Assembly: GCF_005925325.1 (NCBI RefSeq)
Contig: NZ_SRMP01000001.1
Location: 124,001-188,000 of the forward strand
Direction of reading: 5' to 3'
DNA length: 64,000 bases
From: Pedobacter helvus
Lineage (GTDB): Bacteria; Bacteroidota; Bacteroidia; Sphingobacteriales; Sphingobacteriaceae
The translations under genes were made by a program, and so were the position numbers. Under the pieces are notes generated by a model. It worked only from the letters and a program-made list of their open reading frames with translations. It made no database searches and was not told the origin of the DNA. Shown piece after piece: positions 53,468 through 62,117 of the stretch. The first letter of the stretch is position 1; each line of letters begins with the position of its first letter.

Positions 53468-54097
53468 ATGGAAAAAAGTGCCGTTATTACTCCAGAAAGA
53501 AATAGAGAAAAGAGCAAACAGCGCTTTTTAGATGCCGTAGGCAAAATCTTAAAAACTAAAGGTTATGCGGCCTTAAAAGTTAACGATATTGCAGCTACAG
53601 CTGGTTTAGATAAAAAATTGATCTATAAATACTTTGGCGGAACGGAACAGTTATTGGATGCATACATCAGTTCTCAGGATTTTTGGAGTAACGTAAAAGG
53701 AGAAAAAGTGCCACAGGTAATTAACGATGGCGGAAAAAATTTCTTAACAGATATGTTCCTAGAACAGTTCGACTATGTATATACTAATAAAGAGTTTCAA
53801 AAAGTGCTCTTATGGCGCTTATCTCAGCAACGTAATTCGTTAAAAAAACTAGCCGAAGACCAAGAAGCAAATGGAGAAATTATTCTTCAAAACATTATAG
53901 ATCCTTTTTTTGGAGAAAAATCGGAAGACCTAAGAGCTGTAGCAGCAATTTTAGTGGCTGGTATTTACTACCTAAATCTAAGTACAACCTATAATGGCAA
54001 TATTTTTTGTGGCCTGGATATTAAGAGCGATCACGGTAGAGAAAAAATCAAACATGCCATATCTTTTATAGTAGACCAAACTTATGAAAACCTATAG
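53468..54097 (+). CDS. TetR/AcrR-family transcriptional regulator
   Basis: A 209-residue protein starting MEKSAVITPERNREKSKQRF. The N-terminal TetR helix-turn-helix is ILKTKGYAALKVNDIAATAG with LDKKLIYKYFGGTEQLLDAYI; the C-terminal ligand-binding half is helical. It ends 113 bp before imuA on the same strand, and the palindrome over the imuA promoter could be its operator. That link is inference; it might equally act elsewhere. Confidence 0.92.
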   Translation: MEKSAVITPERNREKSKQRFLDAVGKILKTKGYAALKVNDIAATAGLDKKLIYKYFGGTEQLLDAYISSQDFWSNVKGEKVPQVINDGGKNFLTDMFLEQFDYVYTNKEFQKVLLWRLSQQRNSLKKLAEDQEANGEIILQNIIDPFFGEKSEDLRAVAAILVAGIYYLNLSTTYNGNIFCGLDIKSDHGREKIKHAISFIVDQTYENL

Positions 54098-54182
54098 ATA
54101 GGTTGAATTTTGATTTCATAAGCACAAACCAAAAAACTAAAAATCTTATCAACAACTTATCTTTTTGCTAATATTTTTATTA

Positions 54183-54207
54183 TTTTTACTAAATATTTTA
54201 GTAAAAA
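54183..54207. promoter_or_regulatory. 25-bp perfect palindrome over the imuA promoter
   Basis: TTTTTACTAAA, a TAT centre, and TTTAGTAAAAA form an exact inverted repeat ending 3 bp before the imuA ATG. A -7-like TATTTTTA (54181-54188) overlaps its left arm, so a bound protein would block transcription. This is the expected kind of control for a DNA-damage mutasome; the binding protein (LexA-like or the TetR protein upstream) is unknown. Confidence 0.65.
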
Positions 54208-54210
54208 GAA

Positions 54211-54945
54211 ATGCAACAGCCCCTTAAAAAAATCATTATCGAACGCCTCCAACGTGAAATTCTCGATTTAGAGGGTTTTAAAGCAAAGGCTCAACACACT
54301 CAATCTAAATTAGGTTTAAGAATTTTAGAGGATAATTTCCCTAACCAAACCTTCCCTACCGGAACTATTCATGAGTTTATAAGTGAAAGACCAGAACATA
54401 CCGCTTGTACAAGTGCCTTTATTAGCGGAGTACTTACCAGATTGAACAATCAAAATGGCGTTTATATATGGATTGGTAAACAAAAACAATTATTTCCAGT
54501 TGGTTTAAGGAAGTTTGGCATCCAACCGCATCAAATTATTTTCATTAACCTGGTAAAACAGAAAGATATTCTTTGGGCAACTGAAGAAGCTTTAAAATGC
54601 AAAAGTTTAAGTGGTGTAATTAGCGAATTGGAAGAGATTACCTTTGCCCAATCGCAACGTTTACAGCTTACTGTAGAAAAAAGTAAGGTAACTGGATTTA
54701 TTTTACGTACCCAAACCGAACGTATCAATGCCACTGCTTGTGCTGCCAGATGGCAAATTAAACCTTTAGCTAGTGAAAACGAAGGCAGTTTACCAGGTGT
54801 AGGATTTGCTAAATGGCAGGTAGATTTACTAAAGGTGCGCAACGGCAATACAGCAAGTTGTGTTATCACCTATCATCATGGTCAATTAGCTATTGTGGAA
54901 ACTGCAAACACCTATCCTTTAACCCATCAAGCTATTGGATCATGA
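54211..54945 (+). CDS. imuA: ImuA-like protein of the translesion mutasome
   Basis: A 244-residue RecA/SulA-like protein (FPTGTIHEFISERPEHTACTSAFISGVL, VYIWIGKQKQLFPVGLRKFG, LSGVISELEEITFAQSQRLQL). It lacks a clear Walker A, as usual for Bacteroidota ImuA relatives. It acts with ImuB and DnaE2 in error-prone synthesis past damage. First gene of the cassette, its end overlapping the imuB start by 4 bp. Confidence 0.85.
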   Translation: MQQPLKKIIIERLQREILDLEGFKAKAQHTQSKLGLRILEDNFPNQTFPTGTIHEFISERPEHTACTSAFISGVLTRLNNQNGVYIWIGKQKQLFPVGLRKFGIQPHQIIFINLVKQKDILWATEEALKCKSLSGVISELEEITFAQSQRLQLTVEKSKVTGFILRTQTERINATACAARWQIKPLASENEGSLPGVGFAKWQVDLLKVRNGNTASCVITYHHGQLAIVETANTYPLTHQAIGS

Positions 54946-56435
54946 ACAAAAGGTATGCAGCTATATGGTTCCCCTATTTGCTTACCGACCAAATGGCCTT
55001 GAAGCAAAAAGAATTACTAGGACAGGCTTACGCTTTAATTGCACAAGAGCGCAACAAGCAAATGATTGTAAATGTTAGTCGAGAGGCAAACAAACAGGGT
55101 TTACGACCTAATATGTCTTTAGCTGACGCTAGAATAACACTGCCTTCTTTACTGACCTTTAAATTTCATCCTCAAAAAGAACAAAAATTGCTCAAAGCCA
55201 TGGCCGAGTGGTTTATCTGCTTCACTCCACATGTGGCTGTTAATTCTCCAGATGGATTATTTTTAGACATTACAGGCTGCACTGCATGGAAAAGCGAAGA
55301 ACAACATGTAGAAGAAATAAAAGCTCATTTTGCGGGAAAATACCATGTAAAAATTGGCATAGCCGATACTTTGGGTGCAGCTTGGGCCATAGCGCACTAT
55401 ACTAAAGGGCAAATAGCTAAACCGAATGAGCAGCTACAACACTTACTAAATTTACCTCCAAAGGCTTTACGATTGGAAGAAAGTATTTTACAACGTTTGG
55501 CTAAACTGGGTTTTCATCACATTGATAGTTTCATACACATTGCCCCTTCTACCCTCCGCAGACGATTTGGAGACGAAATTAATTTACGAATTGGACAAGC
55601 CTTGGGCTATAAACCAGAAGCTTTTGAACCTATCAAAGAGCCTAATCCTTACGAAGAAAGATTGCATTGCTTGGAACCTATTCAAACGGCAAAAGGAATT
55701 GAAATTGCTATCGAAAACCTACTAGAAAAACTATGCAATAGGTTACAAAAAGATGATGTTGGTGTTAGAAATGCGAAGTTAAGTGCTTTTCGTTTAGATG
55801 GTAAATTACAACAAATCAGTATTGGCACCAACCAGCCTTCCATTCATATCAAGCACCTTTTTAAATTGTTCGAGCTTAAAATCAAACAAATTGAGCCCGA
55901 TTTGGGCATCGAACTTTTTATCATGGAAATCACCAAAGTAGAAGAACTACCTAAACAGCAAGAAACCTTTTGGCAGGTACATAACCAAACTGATCTGGGA
56001 GAAATTGCAGAACTGTTAGATAGGATTAGTATTAAAGCAGGTAAAAACGCCATCAGGCGATATGTACCACAAGAGCACCATTGGCCTGAGAATAGCATAA
56101 GAACAGCGACTGACCTCAAAGAACAACCCGAAACGGAATGGCCTACGCATAAGCCTCGTCCAACGGTGTTGCTCAACCAGCCAGAGCTCATCCAAGTGAC
56201 TGCACCTATTCCAGATTATCCACCAATGAACTTTACCTACAAGGGCGAGATACACCGGATCACCAAAGCTGATGGACCAGAAAGACTTGAACAGGAATGG
56301 TGGTTGAGCGACGGAAAACATCGAGATTACTATTATGTGGAAGATGACAAAGGGCAGCGCTATTGGCTATTTAGATCTGGGCATTACGACAGTAAAATTG
56401 CCGCACAATGGTTTATTCATGGTTTTTTCGCTTAG
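54942..56435 (+). CDS. imuB: ImuB, catalytically inactive-type Y-family polymerase of the mutasome
   Basis: Start set at the ATG at 54942 (ATGA overlap with imuA), giving 497 residues beginning MNKRYAAIWFPYLLTDQMAL; the longer open frame upstream lies inside imuA. The IMS domain (about 1-330) has VNVSREANKQGLRPNMSLADA, DGLFLDITGCTAWK and LGAAWAIAHY; the Y-family palm acidic residues are not clearly kept, which agrees with ImuB being a clamp-binding adaptor. C-terminal part includes a DUF6504-like HRDYYYVEDDKGQRYWLFR block. It recruits DnaE2 to the sliding clamp. Confidence 0.88.
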   Translation: MNKRYAAIWFPYLLTDQMALKQKELLGQAYALIAQERNKQMIVNVSREANKQGLRPNMSLADARITLPSLLTFKFHPQKEQKLLKAMAEWFICFTPHVAVNSPDGLFLDITGCTAWKSEEQHVEEIKAHFAGKYHVKIGIADTLGAAWAIAHYTKGQIAKPNEQLQHLLNLPPKALRLEESILQRLAKLGFHHIDSFIHIAPSTLRRRFGDEINLRIGQALGYKPEAFEPIKEPNPYEERLHCLEPIQTAKGIEIAIENLLEKLCNRLQKDDVGVRNAKLSAFRLDGKLQQISIGTNQPSIHIKHLFKLFELKIKQIEPDLGIELFIMEITKVEELPKQQETFWQVHNQTDLGEIAELLDRISIKAGKNAIRRYVPQEHHWPENSIRTATDLKEQPETEWPTHKPRPTVLLNQPELIQVTAPIPDYPPMNFTYKGEIHRITKADGPERLEQEWWLSDGKHRDYYYVEDDKGQRYWLFRSGHYDSKIAAQWFIHGFFA

Positions 56436-56541
56436 ATAAAAGTAGTTAAGTCCATAGTTGACGGTTAATTGTCATGACGATTACACCTCCACATCGCTTT
56501 ATCAATGAACTATTAACCATTATCTACTAACTATTTTAAAC

Positions 56542-59500
56542 ATGACCTATATAGAACTTCAAACTACCAGCAATTTCAGTTTTTTACGCGGCGCATCTCA
56601 TCCCGAAGAACTGGTAGCCAAAGCAATTGAATTGGGTTCTCCTAAAATTGCCATTACCGATAGGAATAGTTTGGCAGGCATTGTTCGTGCACATGTGGCT
56701 ACAAGAAAGCATAATATCAGGCTCATCCCAGCTTGTAGGTTAGATTTATTGGATGGTCCATCCTTATTAGCTTATCCGATCAATAAAAACGGCTATAGTA
56801 ATTTATCAGCTTTGCTAAGCTTAGGTAATAGCAGGGCCGAAAAAGGTCAGTGTCATTTATATCAAAAAGATGTTTGGGCACATCAAATGGATATTCTTTT
56901 CATTGCTATCGCCCCCACTTCTTTAAATGACAACTTTGATTTTAAAGAAGATTTTAAGACACATTTACAACATTACAAAAAGGCTTTAGGCAATAGTCTT
57001 TATCTATTCATTAATCGAACTTACACCGGATTGGACCAAAAAAGAATGTTTCGGTTGGCTCAGCTGAGTGAAAAATTCAACATTCCTTTGGCAGCTACTA
57101 ATGATGTACATTACCACGATAAAGAACGGCGACAACTACAGGATATCCTTACCTGTGTGAGAGAAAAATGCACCATCCATAACGCAGGCTACAAACTACA
57201 TGAAAATGCAGAACGACATTTAAAACCGGTGGAAGAAATGTATCGTTTGTTTAGGCAATATCCGCAAGCTATTGAAAACACCATCCAAATTGCTGAGCAA
57301 TGCCAATTTTCTTTGGATGAATTGAAATATGTTTACCCTGAAGAATTGACCAGCGAAGGTAGAACACCGCAAGAGGAATTAACCTATTTAGCTTGGAAAG
57401 GTGCAGAAGAAAGATTTCCTGATGGCATTCCCGAAAAGGTCATCAACTCTATTAATTACGAGCTGGAATTTGTAGGCCGCAAAAACTATGCTTCCTACTT
57501 TTTAACGGTTTTCGATTTTGTTCGTTTTGCTCGTAGCAAAAAAATTCTTTGTCAAGGTAGAGGCTCTGCAGCAAATTCTGTAATTTGTTATTGCTTGGGC
57601 ATTACTTCGGTAAACCCTATGGAAATCAACCTACTTTTTGCCCGTTTCATGTCTGATGCCCGCAACGAGCCGCCCGATATCGACGTGGATTTTGAGCACG
57701 AACGCCGGGAGGAAGTGATGCAATACATCTATGACAAATACGGCAGAGACCGAGCTGCCATTGTAGCTACGGTTACGCAATTGCATAGCAAAGGTGCCAT
57801 TAGAGATGTGGGTAAAGCAATGGGTCTGTCAGTAGATACGCTCAATATTTTATCGGCAACGGTAAGCAGTCATTACGAAGAAGGCTTCGACAGAGAAAGA
57901 TTGATTGCTCATGGGCTAAATCCTGATGAACCTTTGCTCAAAAAGACTTTGGAACTTACTGCTCAAATGATTGGTTTTCCGAGGCAGTTGGGTCAGCATA
58001 CGGGTGGTTTCATCATTACCCAAGGCAAACTCACCGATTTATGCCCTACCCTAAATGCTCGTATGGAAAACCGTACTTGCATAGAATGGAATAAAGATGA
58101 TATTGAGGCTCTAGGCTTTTTAAAAGTGGATGTATTAGCGCTCGGGATGTTGACCTGTATTCGTAAAGCTTTCACCTTAGCTAAAAATCATTACCATGAG
58201 GATTATACTTTAGCCAACGTACCTCAAGAAGATCCAAAAGTATATGAAATGATTAGCAATGCTGATACTTTGGGCGTTTTCCAAATTGAAAGTCGTGCTC
58301 AGATGTCTATGCTACCTCGCTTAAAACCTAAAACGTTTTACGATTTAGTGATTGAAGTAGCTATTGTTCGCCCTGGGCCAATACAAGGAAATATGGTTCA
58401 TCCTTATTTAAAAAGGAGAAATGGAGAAGAAATACCGTATTTTCCAAAAGATGAGCTTAAGGATATTTTAGGAAAAACTTATGGCGTACCACTTTTTCAA
58501 GAGCAAGCTATGGAGGTTGCCATTGTTGCCGCTGGATTTACACCAACAGAGGCTGATGAATTGCGGAGAAGCATGGCCACTTTTAAAGCTGTAGGCAAAG
58601 TAACAGATTTCAAGAAAAAACTGTTAGAAGGTATGGACAAAAGAGGATACGAACCAGAATTTGCACTACGTCTATTTAAACAAATCGAAGGTTTTGGTGG
58701 CTATGGTTTCCCGGAAAGTCACGCTGCTAGTTTTGCTTTACTAGTTTACATTTCTAGTTACATCAAATGTTTTTACCCCGATGTCTTTGCCGTTGCTTTG
58801 CTCAATAGCCTACCTATGGGATTTTACCAACCTGCACAAATTGTGATAGACGCACAAAACCACGGTGTAACAGTTTTGCCTGTAGACATTAACCATTCTG
58901 AATGGGACAACACACTAGAAGACAAGGTTGGTGAGTTTTTTGCCGTAAGGTTAGGTTTCAGACAAGCAAAAGGTTTATCCGAAGAAGAAATGAATACCAT
59001 TGTTAAACATCGTCAATTAGGATACACCAACCTGAGTAGCTTACGCGATATCGGCATTGCCCAAACTACCTTAGAAAAATTGGCCGATGCCGATGCTTTT
59101 CGATCAATGGGCATGGATAGAAGAACTGCACTTTGGGAAATCAGCGCTTTACATGATCGACCAATTGCACTATTTGAAGGCAAAGCAGATAACAGTAAGT
59201 ACGAAGTGCAAATTGAATTGCCGCTGATGCCAAAATCAGAACATGTGGTACACGATTATGCACACACTGGACTATCTCTGAAAGCACATCCAGTGAGTTT
59301 TATACGCGAACAATTAAGCGCTATGCATATTAGCAGTACAAAAGTAGCCAATGAATTAACAGATGGAGCAATGGTAAAAGTAGCAGGGCTGATTTTGGTT
59401 CGTCAACGACCAGGAACCGCCAGTGGAATTTGTTTCATCACTATTGAAGACGAAACTGGAATTGCCAATTTAGTAGTCTATCAAAGATTGTTCAACACTT

Positions 59501-59697
59501 TCAGAAAAGAGATTTTAGGTTCTAAATTATTAATGGTGGAGGGCAAAGTACAACGTGAAGGACAAGTAGTCCATATCGTTATGCAACGTTGTTACAACTA
59601 CAATGGTTTACTTCATCAGCTTCATGGCGCAAAAACAAGGAACATCCCTCCTACTATGGGCGAAAAGGCTTTTCATGATGGCAGAAACTTTAAGTAG
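56542..59697 (+). CDS. dnaE2: Error-prone DNA polymerase III alpha, DnaE2/ImuC
   Basis: A 1051-residue C-family polymerase. The N-terminal PHP domain starts IELQTTSNFSFLRGASHPEEL with ACRLDLLDG; the palm has CQGRGSAANSVICYCLGIT and the catalytic PPDIDVDFEHERREEVMQ; the fingers carry LGVFQIESRAQMSMLPRLKP and GFGGYGFPESHAASFALL. The C-terminal OB domain reads VKVAGLILVRQRPGTASGICF. Shorter than replicative DnaE (about 1160), as expected for DnaE2. It lies 106 bp after imuB and completes the imuA-imuB-dnaE2 cassette; translesion synthesis after DNA damage. Confidence 0.95.
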   Translation: MTYIELQTTSNFSFLRGASHPEELVAKAIELGSPKIAITDRNSLAGIVRAHVATRKHNIRLIPACRLDLLDGPSLLAYPINKNGYSNLSALLSLGNSRAEKGQCHLYQKDVWAHQMDILFIAIAPTSLNDNFDFKEDFKTHLQHYKKALGNSLYLFINRTYTGLDQKRMFRLAQLSEKFNIPLAATNDVHYHDKERRQLQDILTCVREKCTIHNAGYKLHENAERHLKPVEEMYRLFRQYPQAIENTIQIAEQCQFSLDELKYVYPEELTSEGRTPQEELTYLAWKGAEERFPDGIPEKVINSINYELEFVGRKNYASYFLTVFDFVRFARSKKILCQGRGSAANSVICYCLGITSVNPMEINLLFARFMSDARNEPPDIDVDFEHERREEVMQYIYDKYGRDRAAIVATVTQLHSKGAIRDVGKAMGLSVDTLNILSATVSSHYEEGFDRERLIAHGLNPDEPLLKKTLELTAQMIGFPRQLGQHTGGFIITQGKLTDLCPTLNARMENRTCIEWNKDDIEALGFLKVDVLALGMLTCIRKAFTLAKNHYHEDYTLANVPQEDPKVYEMISNADTLGVFQIESRAQMSMLPRLKPKTFYDLVIEVAIVRPGPIQGNMVHPYLKRRNGEEIPYFPKDELKDILGKTYGVPLFQEQAMEVAIVAAGFTPTEADELRRSMATFKAVGKVTDFKKKLLEGMDKRGYEPEFALRLFKQIEGFGGYGFPESHAASFALLVYISSYIKCFYPDVFAVALLNSLPMGFYQPAQIVIDAQNHGVTVLPVDINHSEWDNTLEDKVGEFFAVRLGFRQAKGLSEEEMNTIVKHRQLGYTNLSSLRDIGIAQTTLEKLADADAFRSMGMDRRTALWEISALHDRPIALFEGKADNSKYEVQIELPLMPKSEHVVHDYAHTGLSLKAHPVSFIREQLSAMHISSTKVANELTDGAMVKVAGLILVRQRPGTASGICFITIEDETGIANLVVYQRLFNTFRKEILGSKLLMVEGKVQREGQVVHIVMQRCYNYNGLLHQLHGAKTRNIPPTMGEKAFHDGRNFK

Positions 59698-59954
59698 GTT
59701 TAAAGCAGAAAGCTCAAAGCGGAAGGCTCAAAACAGACCTAAATATAATTTGCACAAGCCTTAACTAAGAACGTCATCCTCGTGTAGACGAGGATCTTAA
59801 TGCGGTATAAAGCTACCCGCTTTAAGATTCCAGAATAAATCTGGAATGACGAGCTATGAAAGGACAAGATATCTGCGAACCATTTTTGTGACCCAAATCA
59901 CAGGTATAAGCACTCATTGTTTCGGAATTTTGCATAAAGATTTTGATAATAACA
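59698..59954. other. Intergenic region with dispersed repeat
   Basis: No gene seen. It holds the compound repeat at 59772-59851; the remaining part before the quinone-reductase gene is AT-rich and must contain its promoter, which I could not place exactly. Confidence 0.5.
59772..59851. repeat. Compound palindromic dispersed repeat
   Basis: The element starts CGTCATCCTCG and ends GGAATGACG, so its ends are inverted. It contains two hairpins, ATCCTCGTGTAGACGAGGAT and ATTCCAGAATAAATCTGGAAT, joined by a central GCGG...CCGC stem and flanked by CTTAA and TTTAAG. Related pieces lie at 19741-19760, 22020-22042 and 61364-61454. REP-like, function unknown. Confidence 0.65.
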
Positions 59955-60581
59955 ATGAAAAAGATATTTGTAATTAACGGCGGACAACACTTCGCTCATT
60001 CTGGCGGAAAATTTAATAAAACCGTTAGCAACTGGGATAAAGATTTTTTCACCCTCGAGAACGGATTTAAATTAAAATATACAGACATCAACGAAGACTA
60101 CAATCTAGCAGAGGAAGTAGAAAAATTTGTTTGGGCCGATGTAATAATTTACCATACACCGGTTTGGTGGTTTGGTTTACCTTATAAATTCAAGCAGTAC
60201 TTAGATACCGTTTTCACCGCAGGCCACAGAAAAGGAATTTATTACAGCGATGGCCGCAAACTAGAAAACCCTGAAATTAACTACGGTACTGGAGGTTCTT
60301 TGCATGGTCGCAATTACATGCTTACTACCACTTGGAATGCTCCCGAAACTGCTTTTACTTTACCAGACGAGTTTTTCAACGAGACTAGCGTGGATGACGG
60401 TGTGATGTTTGGTTTCCATAGAATGAACGCATTTACTGGCATGAAAAAGCTAGATGGCTTTCATTTCCACGACTTAGAAAAGAACGCTACCCCTGAACGT
60501 ATTGAAAACTATGAAAGGGCTTATAAAAACCACTTAGAACAAACTTTTAGCGAAACATTAGCAATTACAGAAATACAATGA
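59955..60581 (+). CDS. mdaB-like: NAD(P)H:quinone oxidoreductase, MdaB-like flavodoxin fold
   Basis: Start at the ATG at 59955 (208 residues, MKKIFVINGGQHFAHSGGKF); the in-frame TTG upstream is less likely. The flavodoxin_2 fold has the FAD-binding start FVINGGQHFAHSGGK, VIIYHTPVWWFGLPYKFKQYLDTVF and YGTGGSLHGRNYMLTTTWNAP. MdaB reduces quinones with two electrons, protecting against oxidative stress. It overlaps the DJ-1/PfpI gene by 4 bp. Confidence 0.92.
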   Translation: MKKIFVINGGQHFAHSGGKFNKTVSNWDKDFFTLENGFKLKYTDINEDYNLAEEVEKFVWADVIIYHTPVWWFGLPYKFKQYLDTVFTAGHRKGIYYSDGRKLENPEINYGTGGSLHGRNYMLTTTWNAPETAFTLPDEFFNETSVDDGVMFGFHRMNAFTGMKKLDGFHFHDLEKNATPERIENYERAYKNHLEQTFSETLAITEIQ

Positions 60582-61333
60582 AAACAATAATTTCCAATCT
60601 GATATTATTAATCGCGTTTACTGGATTTATTTCAGCAAATGCTCAACAAAGCAGGAAAATGAAAAAGAAAATATTATTTGTGGTAACCAGCCACGATAAA
60701 AAAGGCAATACTAACGAAAAAACTGGCTATTATTTAGGCGAGGTTTCACATCCTTGGGAAGTTCTAGTGGAAGCTGGCTACGAAATTGATTTTGTAAGCC
60801 CGAAAGGCGGCAACCCGCCAGTAGATGGATTTGATTTGAACGACCCAGTTAACAAGATGTTTTGGGAAGACAAACACTATCATCAAAAAATAACCAATAG
60901 TTTAAAACCTAGCGAAGTTAAACCTCAGGATTATGTGGCTATTTTCTATGCCGGTGGTCATGGAGCGATGTGGGACTTACCCAACAACACCGAACTAACC
61001 AATATCGCTAGCAAAATATATGAGCAAAACGGAATAGTTTCTGCAGTTTGTCACGGTCCAGCAGGTTTGCTTAATATTAAGTTGAGCAACGGCAAATATT
61101 TAATCGCTGGCAAGAAAGTGAATGGCTTCTCTAACGAAGAAGAAGAATTAGTAAAATTAACTCAGATAGTTCCTTTCCTATTAGAAAACCAGATGAAAGA
61201 CCGTGGCGGAGTTTATGAAAAATCAGCTCCTTGGCAAAATCATGTTACAGTTGATGGCAGATTAATTACCGGACAAAATCCGCAGTCAGCTAAGGCAGTG
61301 GGTGAAGCAATTAAGAAAGCGTTGGCAAATTAG
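60578..61333 (+). CDS. DJ-1/PfpI (Hsp31-like) protein, secreted
   Basis: A 251-residue protein with a signal peptide (1-22, ending SANAQ). The DJ-1/PfpI core has the elbow cysteine C158 in SAVCHGPAGLL, the adjacent H159, E55 in YLGEVSHP and FYAGGHGAMWDLP. Close relatives act as glyoxalase III or deglycase/chaperone. The export signal is notable, since most Hsp31-like proteins are cytoplasmic. Co-transcribed with the quinone reductase, suggesting a shared role against reactive electrophiles. Confidence 0.88.
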   Translation: MKTIISNLILLIAFTGFISANAQQSRKMKKKILFVVTSHDKKGNTNEKTGYYLGEVSHPWEVLVEAGYEIDFVSPKGGNPPVDGFDLNDPVNKMFWEDKHYHQKITNSLKPSEVKPQDYVAIFYAGGHGAMWDLPNNTELTNIASKIYEQNGIVSAVCHGPAGLLNIKLSNGKYLIAGKKVNGFSNEEEELVKLTQIVPFLLENQMKDRGGVYEKSAPWQNHVTVDGRLITGQNPQSAKAVGEAIKKALAN

Positions 61334-61363
61334 TTATTTAGCCAGCTATTTGTAGAGGATAGA

Positions 61364-61454
61364 CCCTGAAATAAATTCAGGGTGACGCAAAGCATAAACT
61401 GCCATGCTGAATTTATTTTACTTCCTAGTTTTTCGTTTCACTGCAATTCAGCAT
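61364..61454. repeat. Dispersed repeat, two hairpins
   Basis: CCCTGAA-ATAAA-TTCAGGG (61364-61382) followed by TGACG, then a longer inverted repeat ATGCTGAATT (61404-61413) / AATTCAGCAT (61445-61454). The first hairpin occurs also at 22020-22042 with one change. Same type as the element at 59772-59851. Fills most of the 170-bp gap before the Crp-like gene. Confidence 0.6.
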
Positions 61455-61503
61455 CTGCTTATTAGTAAGCTTAAAAGCATATTTCATTTCGTATTTTTAC
61501 CGA

Positions 61504-62076
61504 ATGGAATATGCTTCTTTTTTACGCCAACATATCGAACAGATTGTTCCACTTAACGATGAGGAATTTAAGCTAGTAGAAAACTATTTTAAACCTAAGG
61601 AAGTGGTAAAGAAAGAATACTTGATCAAGGCCGGCCAAAAAGTCATTTCCGAGTTTTTAGTAGTAAATGGGCTGCTAAAAGCATTTTTATTTGACGAAAA
61701 AGGAAAAGAGCACATCATTCAATTTGCCATGGAGAACTGGTGGATTTCCGATTATCCAGCTTATGCCAAACAGCATACAGGTGAAATGTGTGTACAAGCT
61801 TTAGAAAATTGCTTCGTATTAGAGTTAAGCTTAGAAAACAAAAATCAGCTTTGTGAAAAACTCCCTAAAATGTACCGCTTTTTCGGGCAAAAATCATTTG
61901 GCGGCTTTGTAGCACAGCAAAAACGAGTACTCTCTATGATGAAAAACTCTCCTAAAGAAAAATACGAATTGCTATTAGAACAGTACCCTCAACTATTTCA
62001 AAGAGTATCTAAGACTATGATTGCTCATTTTTTAGGCGTATCGAGAGAAACGCTGAGCAGACTACACAAAAAATAA
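61504..62076 (+). CDS. Crp/Fnr-family transcriptional regulator
   Basis: A 190-residue protein with an N-terminal cyclic-nucleotide-binding-like domain (about 20-140; EYLIKAGQKVISEFLVVNGLLKAFL, IIQFAMENWWISDYPAY) and a C-terminal helix-turn-helix (VSKTMIAHFLGVSRETLSRL). The cAMP-contact residues of Crp are not kept, as usual for this group in Bacteroidota. Downstream of the mdaB-like/DJ-1 pair and probably its regulator, as often seen with YhdG-type stress genes; this is inference. Confidence 0.9.
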   Translation: MEYASFLRQHIEQIVPLNDEEFKLVENYFKPKEVVKKEYLIKAGQKVISEFLVVNGLLKAFLFDEKGKEHIIQFAMENWWISDYPAYAKQHTGEMCVQALENCFVLELSLENKNQLCEKLPKMYRFFGQKSFGGFVAQQKRVLSMMKNSPKEKYELLLEQYPQLFQRVSKTMIAHFLGVSRETLSRLHKK

Positions 62077-62117
62077 TTGTTCGGTATTAGAAATTGATGG
62101 TACTGAACACTTCTAAT

